A DNA stretch of 64,000 nt from Blepharisma stoltei (Eukaryota; Ciliophora; Heterotrichea; Heterotrichida; Blepharismidae): NCBI GenBank assembly GCA_914767885.1, contig CAJZBQ010000005.1:124001-188000 (forward strand), written 5' to 3'. Under the pieces are notes generated by a model, which saw nothing but the letters and a program-made list of their open reading frames with translations, made no database searches and had not been told where the DNA came from. Both the position numbers and the translations under genes were made by a program. Below are positions 42,569 through 52,056 of this stretch, piece after piece; position 1 is the stretch's first letter; each line of letters starts with the position of its first letter.

Positions 42569-42769
42569 TTATTGAATTGATATGGGAGCATATTTTTCTT
42601 CTCGCAATCCTGAATTAAAAAATCTGGACTTGAAGAAGCCTGTTAAATTCATGGCGACTATGCTTACGAAATGTAAATAGTATTCAGGAAATAAGGAAGA
42701 AATTTCGAAATTGTTTACTCTGCCTATCTTTAAAAGTTGTGTAATAGTGAAGGCTTTAGCCCTGACCAT
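42569..42769 (-). CDS. Small hypothetical protein, 66 aa
   Basis: MVRAKAFTITQLLKIGRVNN, then SSLFPEYYLHFVSIVAMNLT and a basic end. One hydrophobic segment and an N-terminal basic amphipathic stretch would suit a small mitochondrial membrane protein. It has an ATG, sensible composition and lies between an element and a divergent gene, but it is short and could be chance. Confidence 0.45.
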   Translation of the reverse strand: MVRAKAFTITQLLKIGRVNNFEISSLFPEYYLHFVSIVAMNLTGFFKSRFFNSGLREEKYAPISIQ

Positions 42770-42889
42770 CCATTTTAATTTTTAAAAAAATTTGCACTTG
42801 TCAATTTCGAAAATGATAAATCTCCGTTTATTTTTAAGATGTATAATTAGATTTAGTGTATAGCAATCTATAATGATTCATGGGTTATA

Positions 42890-44313
42890 ATGTCAAATCG
42901 TATAAGGCAATTTAGAAGATTCACAAGCTCACAAAATATTGGCGAATTTTATATTGATAATGGAATGATACGCATCATCTTCAGGTCTTCTAACGCTCAA
43001 GGAATGGAAAACGAAATCTTACGTATATTTCATGTAAAAGGCCGAGTAAACGCTATGGAAATTCTTGCAGTTTTGATTCTTTATTCCACATTGAACTGAA
43101 AAGAAAAAATAAAAATCATGCTAAACGTCTTTGACTTTGATGGAAATAAAGCAATTTCTAAAGATGAGATGGTTATCTTATGTCAGTCTTTTTTGAGAGG
43201 ATTTTCTTGTGTAACTGATAATCCATTAATTTCAATAGAGGCTTGCAAAATTTTAGCTGAAATTGTGTTTGATCAGGTTGGAAAAGACGCTAACGGTCTT
43301 TTAACCTACGATGATTTGTGTGGGTGGATTAGTATATCAAATTCGCTGCACTTTTTCGCTATTGACACCTCTCCCTCTTCTTCTAGTCTTAAAATTATTA
43401 AATTAGTAATTCTTAACTTTTATTTTAAAATTTGGGATTTAAAAAGATGGCCTAACCCAAGTCCGATCTATAAAGATACCTAAGGTATATATATAGCGAA
43501 ATCCATGAGCTTTTTATGATAAATCAGGTCGAAGAAGTTAAAAATATAAAAACGAGCCGTAGAAAAAGCATTTTAGCTGGAATTGGTCTTTACAAAACAA
43601 ATCAAAATCGTCCAAAAAATGAGTCATATTTTTCAGAAAAATACAAAAATTCTACGGAAAAGTACAGTCCTGCTCATAAAAAAAGTAAATCAACAGGAAA
43701 TCGACAAAGAAAATTTTTCATAGTAGGAAATAAAAATACACGATACACAAAAGAGCTAATAGAATCTTTATACGCTTTCTATCAGAGTGCTGAGCAGAAT
43801 TCAAAAACTCCTTTGAAATGTAATCTCTAATTAGCACTAAAAGCTGAATTAATCAAACATCAAAAATTCTCACATCTTGCTCACAGCTTAACCCTTCAAT
43901 ACCCACACCATGAAAATATCACTTTTAAAGAGCTTCTTATTTCTGCCTGCCCAAACGCTGAGCTATTTCAAATAAACCGAATGATAAAATGAGTCAGAAA
44001 TGAATCCAGCCCACTTCCTGCTATAAAAAGAGCCCATCAGGTAAGTAAACGAAAGTTAACATTTGGCACCGCAAATACTTATAGACGCGTTTTTGAAAAA
44101 ATCGACACAAATCATGATGGATCTTTAGATGTCCAAGAATTAGAAGACGGCTTTAAAGATGTCGCTTCAAAAGAAGGTATTGAAAAAATTTTCAAAGAAT
44201 TTGACACAGATCATAACGAAAAAATTGATTTAAAAGAGTTTTTCAGGCTAATGGCACCTCCAAGCATGGAAATCACTGATGATATTTTGAGAGTATTTGA
44301 TGAACAAAAATAA
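42890..44313 (+). CDS. EF-hand protein, relative of the gene at 11376-12895
   Basis: Removing a 110-bp IES (43384-43493) and a 15-nt intron (43820-43834) gives 1299 nt, 432 residues. EF loops: FDFDGNKAISKDE, DQVGKDANGLLTYDDL, then at the C-terminus DTNHDGSLDVQELEDGF and DTDHNEKIDLKEFF, the last two canonical. TGA-Trp at LNWKEKI and IKWVRNE. A further perfect 15-nt GT...AG segment at 44041-44055 is in frame and stop-free, so the protein may be five residues shorter if it is spliced. Likely a calcium sensor. Confidence 0.8.
43384..43493. other. Probable IES, 110 bp
   Basis: TA at 43384-43385 and 43494-43495. Joins DTSPSSS to SEIHELFMINQVEE. Contains in-frame TAA at 43481. The right edge is a TA run, so the exact site may shift. 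Confidence 0.6.
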
Positions 44314-44348
44314 ATGTAGAAATAATTTTTTATTTTTTAATCACGCAA

Positions 44349-45980
44349 TTACCTTCTTCTAGAATTCAGTATCTCTATTGATTTTTTGAGACCGTAAGTC
44401 ACGTCTTTCATGGAGGGTCTCCTTATTGGGTCTTCAGTCCACATTTCTCTCATTAATGATACAAATCTTGGGTATTCGTACTCATACTCTTCATCAACCC
44501 TTGGTCTTCTGCTTTTTTTCTTTAATTCATTATAAAACTCTTTCCTTGATAGTCTATGCCCTTTTGCGGATTCTAAATAGTCGAAAGGTGGCCTTGTATG
44601 CAAAATGTAATAAAGACACATCCCAAATGACCAAACGTCAGATTTTTCATTTGGGCTTGAGCCTCTTATCTGCTCTGGAGAACAGTATAACAAAGTGAAT
44701 CCTGGCCTGATATTTTTAACATTTTTTAAATGCTCAGATAAGCCAAAATCAGCAAGCTTTGGACATGGATCATAAGTGCCAGCTAAAAAGATATTTGAAG
44801 GTTTTATATCAAAATGGCAGATTCTTTTGGAATGCACAAATTCCAATCCCATCGCAGAACCAAGTAAAATATTAAATCTTGCTGAAATATTAACATCAGG
44901 ATTTTCATTCAAGTATTTATTTAAATTTCCTTGATTGCAGTACTCCATTACAATCCCAGTCCTATTTTTATACTTAATAATTCCATATACAGCAACTATA
45001 TTATCGTGGGGTAAGAGTTTCATTATTTGGTATTCTTTTATAATTCTGTCAACTGCTTTTTTTTCACTTTTTTCATCTTCTGGATTTTCTTTAGGGAATT
45101 TTATTGCTACTTTTTTACCAAAAAGCTCATTTTGATAGATTTCGCCAAAGCCACCTTTATCCAGTAAATAGCTGCCTGAAGTAATTTCACTAAATTGAAG
45201 GTGACTAGGAGGTATGATATCATGAACTGACACATACATTTTTGTGTGGCATTTTAAAGGGATCATTTTCATTAGAAATTCATTTGCTTCTTTTTGCATT
45301 TTTATTAGGTACTTTTTTCTTGCTTGCTGAGGGGTCATATTATCTGGTATTTTTACCTTTTCTGCAATTTTTGAAAGTCTTCTTGGGATAAATTTAAAAG
45401 ATACATCAGGCATAAATCCATTCACAATGATATGGTCTCTTGGAAATTTTGTAAACTCAATCCCGCTATTGTAAACCGCGTTAAGTATTTCAATAATTTC
45501 TTTAATAATTCCTGAATTAATGCTGAAGCATTGAAAATACTTTTCTAGCGTGGATCCTTCATACCCTTCATAAATTAATTTTTTTCCGCTCATAATTAGC
45601 TGATCCATATCAAAAAGATTTCTTAAGAAATCATTCGCTTGAATAAAATCCAAAATTTGCCATTCTTCTTCCATTGAAATGTGCTCTTCATCCATTTCAG
45701 CCTTGTCTTCAATTTCAGGGTCTGTTTTTTGCGCACTGTTTTCTTCTTCAGAATTTTGGTCGTTTTTATTTTCTTCGGCTTTTTTTGGAAATTCTTTTGC
45801 AGAGTTGTTTATATTAGGCTGAATTCCAAGGTTAATATTGATGAGTCCTTTATTTTGAATTGTAGATTCTCTGTTAATGTTTGGATCTTGGAAAGACTGA
45901 TTTTGATTTGGCCTTAGAGGCTCTTTTTGTGCTTGATGCTTCAGAATTCTTCGACTTGATCTTGATTGACTTGGTTCCAT
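44349..45980 (-). CDS. TKL-like protein kinase, 543 aa
   Basis: Uninterrupted. The N-terminal 130 residues are basic then acidic. The kinase domain spans from about residue 265: GGFGEIYQNELFGKKVAIKF, EYCNQGNLNKYL, HFDIKPSNIFLAG, ADFGLSEHL, LYCSPEQIRGS, DVWSFGMCLYYI. In the catalytic loop HRD is HFD, so the Asp is kept but the Arg that reads activation-loop phosphate is Phe. Lys (VAIK) and DFG are intact, so activity is plausible without activation-loop control. Closest in style to tyrosine-kinase-like (TKL) kinases. Confidence 0.85.
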   Translation of the reverse strand: MEPSQSRSSRRILKHQAQKEPLRPNQNQSFQDPNINRESTIQNKGLININLGIQPNINNSAKEFPKKAEENKNDQNSEEENSAQKTDPEIEDKAEMDEEHISMEEEWQILDFIQANDFLRNLFDMDQLIMSGKKLIYEGYEGSTLEKYFQCFSINSGIIKEIIEILNAVYNSGIEFTKFPRDHIIVNGFMPDVSFKFIPRRLSKIAEKVKIPDNMTPQQARKKYLIKMQKEANEFLMKMIPLKCHTKMYVSVHDIIPPSHLQFSEITSGSYLLDKGGFGEIYQNELFGKKVAIKFPKENPEDEKSEKKAVDRIIKEYQIMKLLPHDNIVAVYGIIKYKNRTGIVMEYCNQGNLNKYLNENPDVNISARFNILLGSAMGLEFVHSKRICHFDIKPSNIFLAGTYDPCPKLADFGLSEHLKNVKNIRPGFTLLYCSPEQIRGSSPNEKSDVWSFGMCLYYILHTRPPFDYLESAKGHRLSRKEFYNELKKKSRRPRVDEEYEYEYPRFVSLMREMWTEDPIRRPSMKDVTYGLKKSIEILNSRRR

Positions 45981-45987
45981 TTTGTCT

Positions 45988-46767
45988 TACTCCCCCCCCC
46001 CCTTTAAATTGGAACAAAATATAGGTAAAATTTCCACTTTTTGTGGTAAATTAACCCCCTTTTAATTGGAACAACATTTAATTTTTATAATAAAAGTTTT
46101 ATATATATAAATCATAATTTTTATGTAAAAAGTTTTGATATAATTTAAATATTTCTTCTTAACTAAAATTAAAAATTTAGTTTTATCCTGCTCTTGTTTA
46201 AAGAATAGAGTATAAAGAACATCTTATTTAAATAAAATTTATTATCCTTAATTGTAAATTTTTAAAAAAATTTAATTTTTTTTGTTTTTAAAAAATTTTT
46301 AAAACAAATTTTATTTTTTTTGATAAAAATGATATTTTTTATTTAAATAGCTTTGATACAAATTCAATACGAATTCTATACAAAAATTCAAAATTTACTT
46401 ATTTCTTGCTTTATTTTAAAGAATAGAGTATAAATAACATCTTATTTAAACAAAATTAGCACTTTGATTAATAAATTTTCTAAAATTTTTTTGTTAATTT
46501 TTTTTTATCAATAAAAATAATAATTTTTGTGTTACCAATTAATAGTGGCGTATTAATTAATAATAAAATTTTAGTTATATCTTGCTTTGTTTTAAAGGAT
46601 AAAGAGTAAATAGCATTTTATTAAACAAATTTATTAATCTAATTCGATAAATTTTTTGAAATTTTTTTTTTTTAAAATTTTATATAAATTTTTTTTTTAA
46701 AACAATTTTCTTAACCCCCCTTTAAATTGGAACAAAATTTTTAGTTTCAATTTAAAGGGGGGGGAGT
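45988..46767. mobile_element. Family C MITE, 780 bp
   Basis: Starts ttactcccccccccccttta and ends tttaaaggggggggagtta. Each end has an inner second copy of tttaaattggaac. The interior is AT-rich with a repeated motif (ttttaaagaatagagtataa) at about 46195, 46420 and 46590, suggesting internal tandem duplication. It lies just upstream of the TKL-like kinase start. Confidence 0.85.
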
Positions 46768-46990
46768 TAGTAATTTTGCTATACTAAGCTTTGAAAAATG
46801 ATATATAGTAAAATGATGAAATTAAAATACAAGAAAATTATTATACGAAATAATATAAATTTAATTGAAAGGTCTTTAATATAATCAATTCCAATAAACT
46901 AATAAATTCAATAAAATTAAATCCATAGTTCCACCGAAATGTTATATTAGAGAGATAATTATTATTTGCAACATTAATATCCAACCAATA

Positions 46991-48372
46991 ATGGAAAGGC
47001 TTGATCTTCTCTACCAGCACATCTGTCCTGAAGTGATATTTAAATCTTCTGAATTTACAAACTTTGTGCAAATAAATCGTCCACCTCAGCTTAATGCAAT
47101 AAATCAAAAAATTGTCCAAGGGATTACAGCTTGCATTAATATAACAAGATCATCCAGGAAAAATTTCATAATATCAGGGGTAAACCATAAATCATTTGGA
47201 GCTGGAGGAGACCTTGACATGATCATTAAAAATGTAGCCGGTGTAGCTGAATTTTTGCGAGGTCTGCATCACATTTTTTATTCTATTTCTCAACTGCCGA
47301 CAGAAACTATTAGTTTGTGAACAGGATACGTGATAGGAAGTGGAGCTGGGGTTGCTTGCTCTTGCAATATTCGCGTCGCATTTCCAAGCTCCTGCTACAT
47401 CATGCCTGAGAATCATATTGGTTTATTCCCTGATGTTGGTGCATCCTATTTTCTAACTCATTATTGTCCTTTAGATATTGGACTTTATTTGAGCTTAACA
47501 GGCACAAAACTCAGAGGAGCTGACTGCTATATAAGCGGGCTTTGCAATTACTATATTCCTGCAGAGTTTCCTATTGATTCATTTTTAGCTGAGCTTGAAC
47601 GTTTTCCTTCCCCTTTATTTGCCATCCAAATGTTTCACCGAGAGCCAAAATCTAGTGATTCTATGATAATTCGGCAGAGAGAGAATATTTATGAGTGTTT
47701 TTCTGATGTAAAATCAGTAGAAGAAGTTGTCGAAAGATTAAAACAAAATAATTCGCAATGGGCAAGAGAAACATTGACAGCTATAAATGGTATGTGTCCT
47801 TATTCATTAAAGGTGGCTTTTCAAGCATTTATGTCTGGGAAGGATATGGACCTTTGTGAGTGTTTAGAAATGGAATTTTAAGTTTATTTAATGAAATCTC
47901 TCGCACATTTAGTGCCTTCTAAGTATTTTTTACTTGAGATTCAGCTACGATAGCAGCTCTGAACAACGGTAGGTGAACCGGTCTCCGTTAAATTATCAAG
48001 CCCTTTTCAGATTTCTCTAGTCAGTGCCAGCCTCAGCACAGACCACTTCTCTTCAAGCCGAGACTTTAAGAAGTTTTGAGTTCTCTCACTAAACTCGGCT
48101 ATGGGCCTAGCCTGGTGGATCAGGACTAGGGTCTCATCCCTAACTACCATTTTAAATATCGTGAAATTGAATTTAATTTGGAGTATCACATGATGGTGCA
48201 TGAAAATTATAATTTTCTGACAGGAGCAAGACATAAATTGAAAAAGCAAGTAAATGTGCCTTGGATGCCAGCTTCATTGGAAGAGGTTACTAATGAGATG
48301 GTGGGGAATGCCTTTTTCAGTCCTAGAGGATTGAGACTTAGGCTTAAAGAGCTCAATACAGTATTTGAATAA
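46991..48372 (+). CDS. HIBCH: 3-hydroxyisobutyryl-CoA hydrolase (HIBCH), split by a SINE-like insertion
   Basis: Removing 296 bp leaves 1086 nt, 361 residues, a usual HIBCH length. Crotonase-fold motifs: LNAINQKIVQGI, KSFGAGGDLDMI (oxyanion hole), GYVIGSGAGVACSCNIRVAF, MPENHIGLFPDVGASYFLTH with the catalytic Glu/Asp region, and the HIBCH-type end VNVPWMPASLEEV. It hydrolyses 3-hydroxyisobutyryl-CoA in mitochondrial valine breakdown. TGA-Trp at SLWTGYV. No clear targeting peptide precedes MERLDLLY. The insertion cuts the region equivalent to the MEYRL motif. Confidence 0.88.
47881..48162 (-). mobile_element. SINE-like element in HIBCH
   Basis: Flanked by imperfect copies gaaatggaattttaa (47867-47881) and gaaattgaatttaa (48163-48176), 296 bp apart. 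On the minus strand it begins GATATTTAAAATGGTAGTTA. It shares agctctgaacaacggtaggt with the element at 34697-34997. The left 60 bp also resembles MITE core sequence, so the insert may be composite. Confidence 0.75.
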
Positions 48373-48552
48373 ATAATTAATATATCTAAAATTATATATA
48401 CTAGTATTAAAATCTAAAAATGTGAATTAGCATATATAATTCCTTAGACTATAAAAGCTAGAAAATTATTTATATATAAAAATTAATCATAAATTATATA
48501 AAATGGCAGAATTATTTATATATTAGCAAGCTGCAGCAATCTTAATTTAAAA

Positions 48553-51377
48553 TTAAGGATTATACATGTTAAAAGTAATTTCCTCTGGCGGGCTAGGCTG
48601 TGCGCTATATACTTCAGTATTTTCTGAATCCATCTTTTCTTCTTCAAGCTCTATCAGTCTTGATACCCTTATCGGTGGTAGCTTTCTTCTTGGCTGCATT
48701 GACAGTCTTTCTCTTGCATCATTATACGCTTTTACAGAGCTTGATTTTGTTTCATTAACCTCATTTTCCAATAAATTAACCTTCTTTTGTAAGCTATTTA
48801 AGCAGTCAAGTATTTCTGGCACCCCAAACTCTTTTTTCTTTTTAAGCTGTCTCTCAGAAATCTCCATCATTTTTTTCTGTTTAGTTTCTGCAATATCTTT
48901 AATTTCTTGTAAAGTCATAACAGTCAAATTAATCGATTTCGTGGCCTTCATGATTTCTTTCATCTCAAATTTTGCCTTTGTATTGGCTTTATCTCTTGCT
49001 TCAGCTATGTCTTTCATTTGTTTAAAAATTATTGGAAATTCGCGTTCTATTATTTTTACCAGGTCTTTTGCCATAACTAAAACGTCACAGTCAAGTGCAG
49101 CCTGAATGGTGTATTTTCTGTCAATCCCGAATAGGACTTCAATATCCCCAAAATATGAATCTTTTTGGATACTTTTATAAACAACGCCTGATTTTTGGAT
49201 ATAATTGGCTCGGCCTCCAATTAAAAAATAAATTTCGTCAGCATATTCTCCTTCACTATAAAATAAGGATCCTTGCTCAAAAAAAACATCACGCAAAAAT
49301 GGAACTATAGAAGACACTTAAACTTAAATATAGGTTGGCTTCTAGCATTGAGTGGGAAGGCTATGGACTTGCTTGGGTGAAACGAAAAGTTGCCTGCACA
49401 AAAATCCTAAAAAATGAAATTTAGGCAAAAAGGAAAGATTCAAAGCCTTGGGCGTAACTCCCAGTTTCTAGGAAGATGTCCAATTGATCTAGGCATTGCC
49501 CTGAGATGCTGCTGGGCTTTCCTTTATCCTGAACCCACCTTTTACCTTGAGGTAAAATCCAATCCTAAGAGCGAGCTAGGGCAAGGCTCTATTCATTCTC
49601 AGAATTGTTTCCCTAGCATTGCTATCTATTTCTTGATGGCAAAAAACCTTACAGATATAAATAAAATGTGCTCGAGGCTGCATTACCATAGCCGATACCT
49701 ATTTTATTTATGATTTCTAGAAGACACAAAAACTTGGTCCTTGTTTTTAAAAAATGGTAAATTTTTTGCAGCTCCTTTATGCATTTCAATTGATACTTCA
49801 TACCTTAAATTTCGTGGTATTTCATTAAGGATATTCTGTTTTGCCGTTAAGGAATACCCTTGCTGTTCAGTTGAATATTTTAATGCTTTTCTGAGTTTTT
49901 GTCTTAAATCAAGGCTAAGATGTGCATCTTTGGCGAACTCATCAATTATTTCAAGCTTAGAGATCAAGTTTTTTTCCTTAGTATCAAGACCTGCTAACAT
50001 TGAGGATAAAGATCCTACAGTAAAAGAGATAAAAAATAAAGCAAACATCATCCAGCACATAGCTAAAAATCTTTCTAAAACAGTTAATGCATTTATATCA
50101 CCATAGCCAACTGTGCATAGAGTCGTTACTGCTCAGTACATAGACAGAGAATACTTAGCTGGCTGTGAATAATCTACATACCCAAGTCTAACAACTCAGC
50201 TATTTGGGTTATAATCATCTAATGAATATGACATATACCAAAAGCATGCCATGATATGAATAATTATAAAAATTGCCCCAAAAGTCTTTATTAGCCTTAA
50301 TGCACTTTGCTTCAGTCGCAGAATTTTTTGGATGCTTTCCATAAATTCATTTTGTCCTCCATTAGAAAAAATCCTCGATATTTGTAGAAGTCTGAACAGC
50401 CTAGGCAGCCTAAGTAGCCTTAAAAGATTGCTATAGCCTTTAGTAGCTTTTAAATTTGTGGTATTTTTGGTTATAATCCCAAAAGGCATGCATGATATAC
50501 AATCAACAATCATCCAGGATTTCAGATATTTCATCACAATTTTTTTCCTATCAGTAATAAACGTCCCATCGTCATCATGATAAGCTGTAAAACAGGTAAA
50601 AATGATATCAACCCCAAACAAAACATTTAGCATGACATCATCAATATAAAACCAAAACTCTTGATCATAATTATCATTAAATGCAATATTATAAGGCAAT
50701 AGTGTAGCTGTGTATAGCAGTAAAATTATGATAAATAAGTTCCAAAACATCTTTGTAGGCTGCCTTGGGTCGAACATGAATGGTGGGACTGTTTCTTTTT
50801 TTACTTCTTTAAAAGCTTGCAAAGCATAATTTTCATTTTTCTTTACTAGAGCTTCAATGTTTGTTTTCATTGAATCTTGATGAAATAAACTTCCAGAAGG
50901 TCAAGGCATAATAAATATAAAAATTTTTCTATAAAAGTAAAAAAATTTGGAAAAATAAATTTTATTTAATTTTTCCTTCCAGAAGTACCATATAAATTAA
51001 CTTCAGCACATATATGTTGAATAAGCAACTTCGTCCGAAGCTTTAGTCGGGTCCTTTTTCAAACATCTAAATATTTTGAATTAATTACAGGAGTGTTCCG
51101 AGTTTCTCTTTTCTTTCTTTCGGTTGATGAAAGATCTTCAAGATCTATGTCATCATGAGGTTTTTTAGGGATTGGCAGAGGGATTATTATACTAGAATAT
51201 GATGTTGTTTTTGAAGGAGCTCCTGTCTCTGTCATCGATATACGAGAAGATTTAAGAGTCCGCGTATAGCTGCTAGCTGGGGATGGAAGAAGCGTAATAC
51301 TGTCATCAATTGATGGATTTTCAGTAATCGCATGCTTTTGGAATAATCTTTTTAACACCTACTTTGGAAATTACCAT
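48553..51377 (-). CDS. Voltage-sensor K+ channel with cyclic-nucleotide-binding domain (copy A)
   Basis: ATG at 51377 followed at once by a 16-nt intron (51359-51374). Removing that, an 86-bp direct-repeat-bounded insert and a 410-bp SINE insertion gives 2313 nt, 770 residues. S1 FWNLFIIILLLYTATLLPYN; S4 with spaced arginines LLRLLRLPRLFRLLQISRIF; selectivity filter TLCTVGYGD; S6 MMFALFFISFTVGSLSSML. Then a C-linker and CNBD: GSLFYSEGEYADEIYFLIGG, YFGDIEVLFGIDRKYTIQ. The phosphate-binding cassette lacks the usual GE...RxA pattern, so nucleotide binding is doubtful. The C-terminal coiled coil ends MYNP. Closest to HCN/KCNH-type channels in layout. Ciliates use such channels in membrane potential and ciliary control. 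Confidence 0.9.
49318..49717 (-). mobile_element. SINE-like element in channel copy A
   Basis: 10-bp duplication tagaagacac at 49308-49317 and 49718-49727, beginning with TA. Tail ttaaacttaaa near the left. Removal restores QVFVSSIVPFLRD; copy B has AFVSLVVPFLRD without any insert at this point. Confidence 0.9.
50890..50975. other. 86-bp insertion bounded by a 10-bp direct repeat without TA
   Basis: cttccagaag at 50890-50899 and 50976-50985. Keeping one copy restores GTSGSLFHQDSMK, exactly as in copy B, which has no insert. A TA-to-TA cut would be in frame too but would delete YGTSGS, present in copy B. Confidence 0.75.
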
Positions 51378-52056
51378 AAAATTGTTGCGAAATTAAAATA
51401 TGCCTATTTTTAAAACAATTCTCTGGCTAGCTGTTTGCATATCTATTATATAAGAATAAGATTGGAAAACTTAGATTTACTATAAATCATTATATAATTT
51501 TGAGGAATTGACCGAATTTTAGATCAGAATTATCTTTACTTAGAGTAATTTATTTTAAATTTTAAGATTTTTGTATAAGTGAGAACAGGAAATATAAAAA
51601 AGGGAAAGAAATTATGTTTAAAACTGTAAATCTTAATAAAAAATTTAAAAAATCCTGATTTTTAATATTTTTTTATTGAAATTTATAAGTAGATTTAGAT
51701 TATTTCGAAATTTTATAATTAATCATAAACCTTATTTTTAATCAATGGCATCAATCCCTATATCTCTCTATATATAATAATATTAAAGATTTTGAAATAA
51801 ATATTGCCTAATGACTACTAAATTGAAATTTATCGTACAGAATAATCATTACATCTTTATAACGAATGATAGGGATGATGAATCAATTTTTAAATTAATT
51901 TATTATTTGAATAAGTTTTTCAAGAGGTTGCATTATTCTAGCATAAACCATTATTTTTTAAACTCTTATCATATTTCCAAACTCAATAAATTCACATAAG
52001 ATTATTCTTATATACAGCATTAAACCTTTCTCCGGAAAAAAATTATAATTAACACT
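51378..52056. other. Intergenic region between the two channel genes
   Basis: 679 bp of AT-rich DNA. The 62-codon ORF at 51811-51999 has chance-like composition. No element ends recognised. Confidence 0.5.

Noticed and set aside
51811-51999. 62-aa ORF MTTKLKFIVQ
   Set aside because: AT-rich chance composition, no conserved feature, no support from neighbours.
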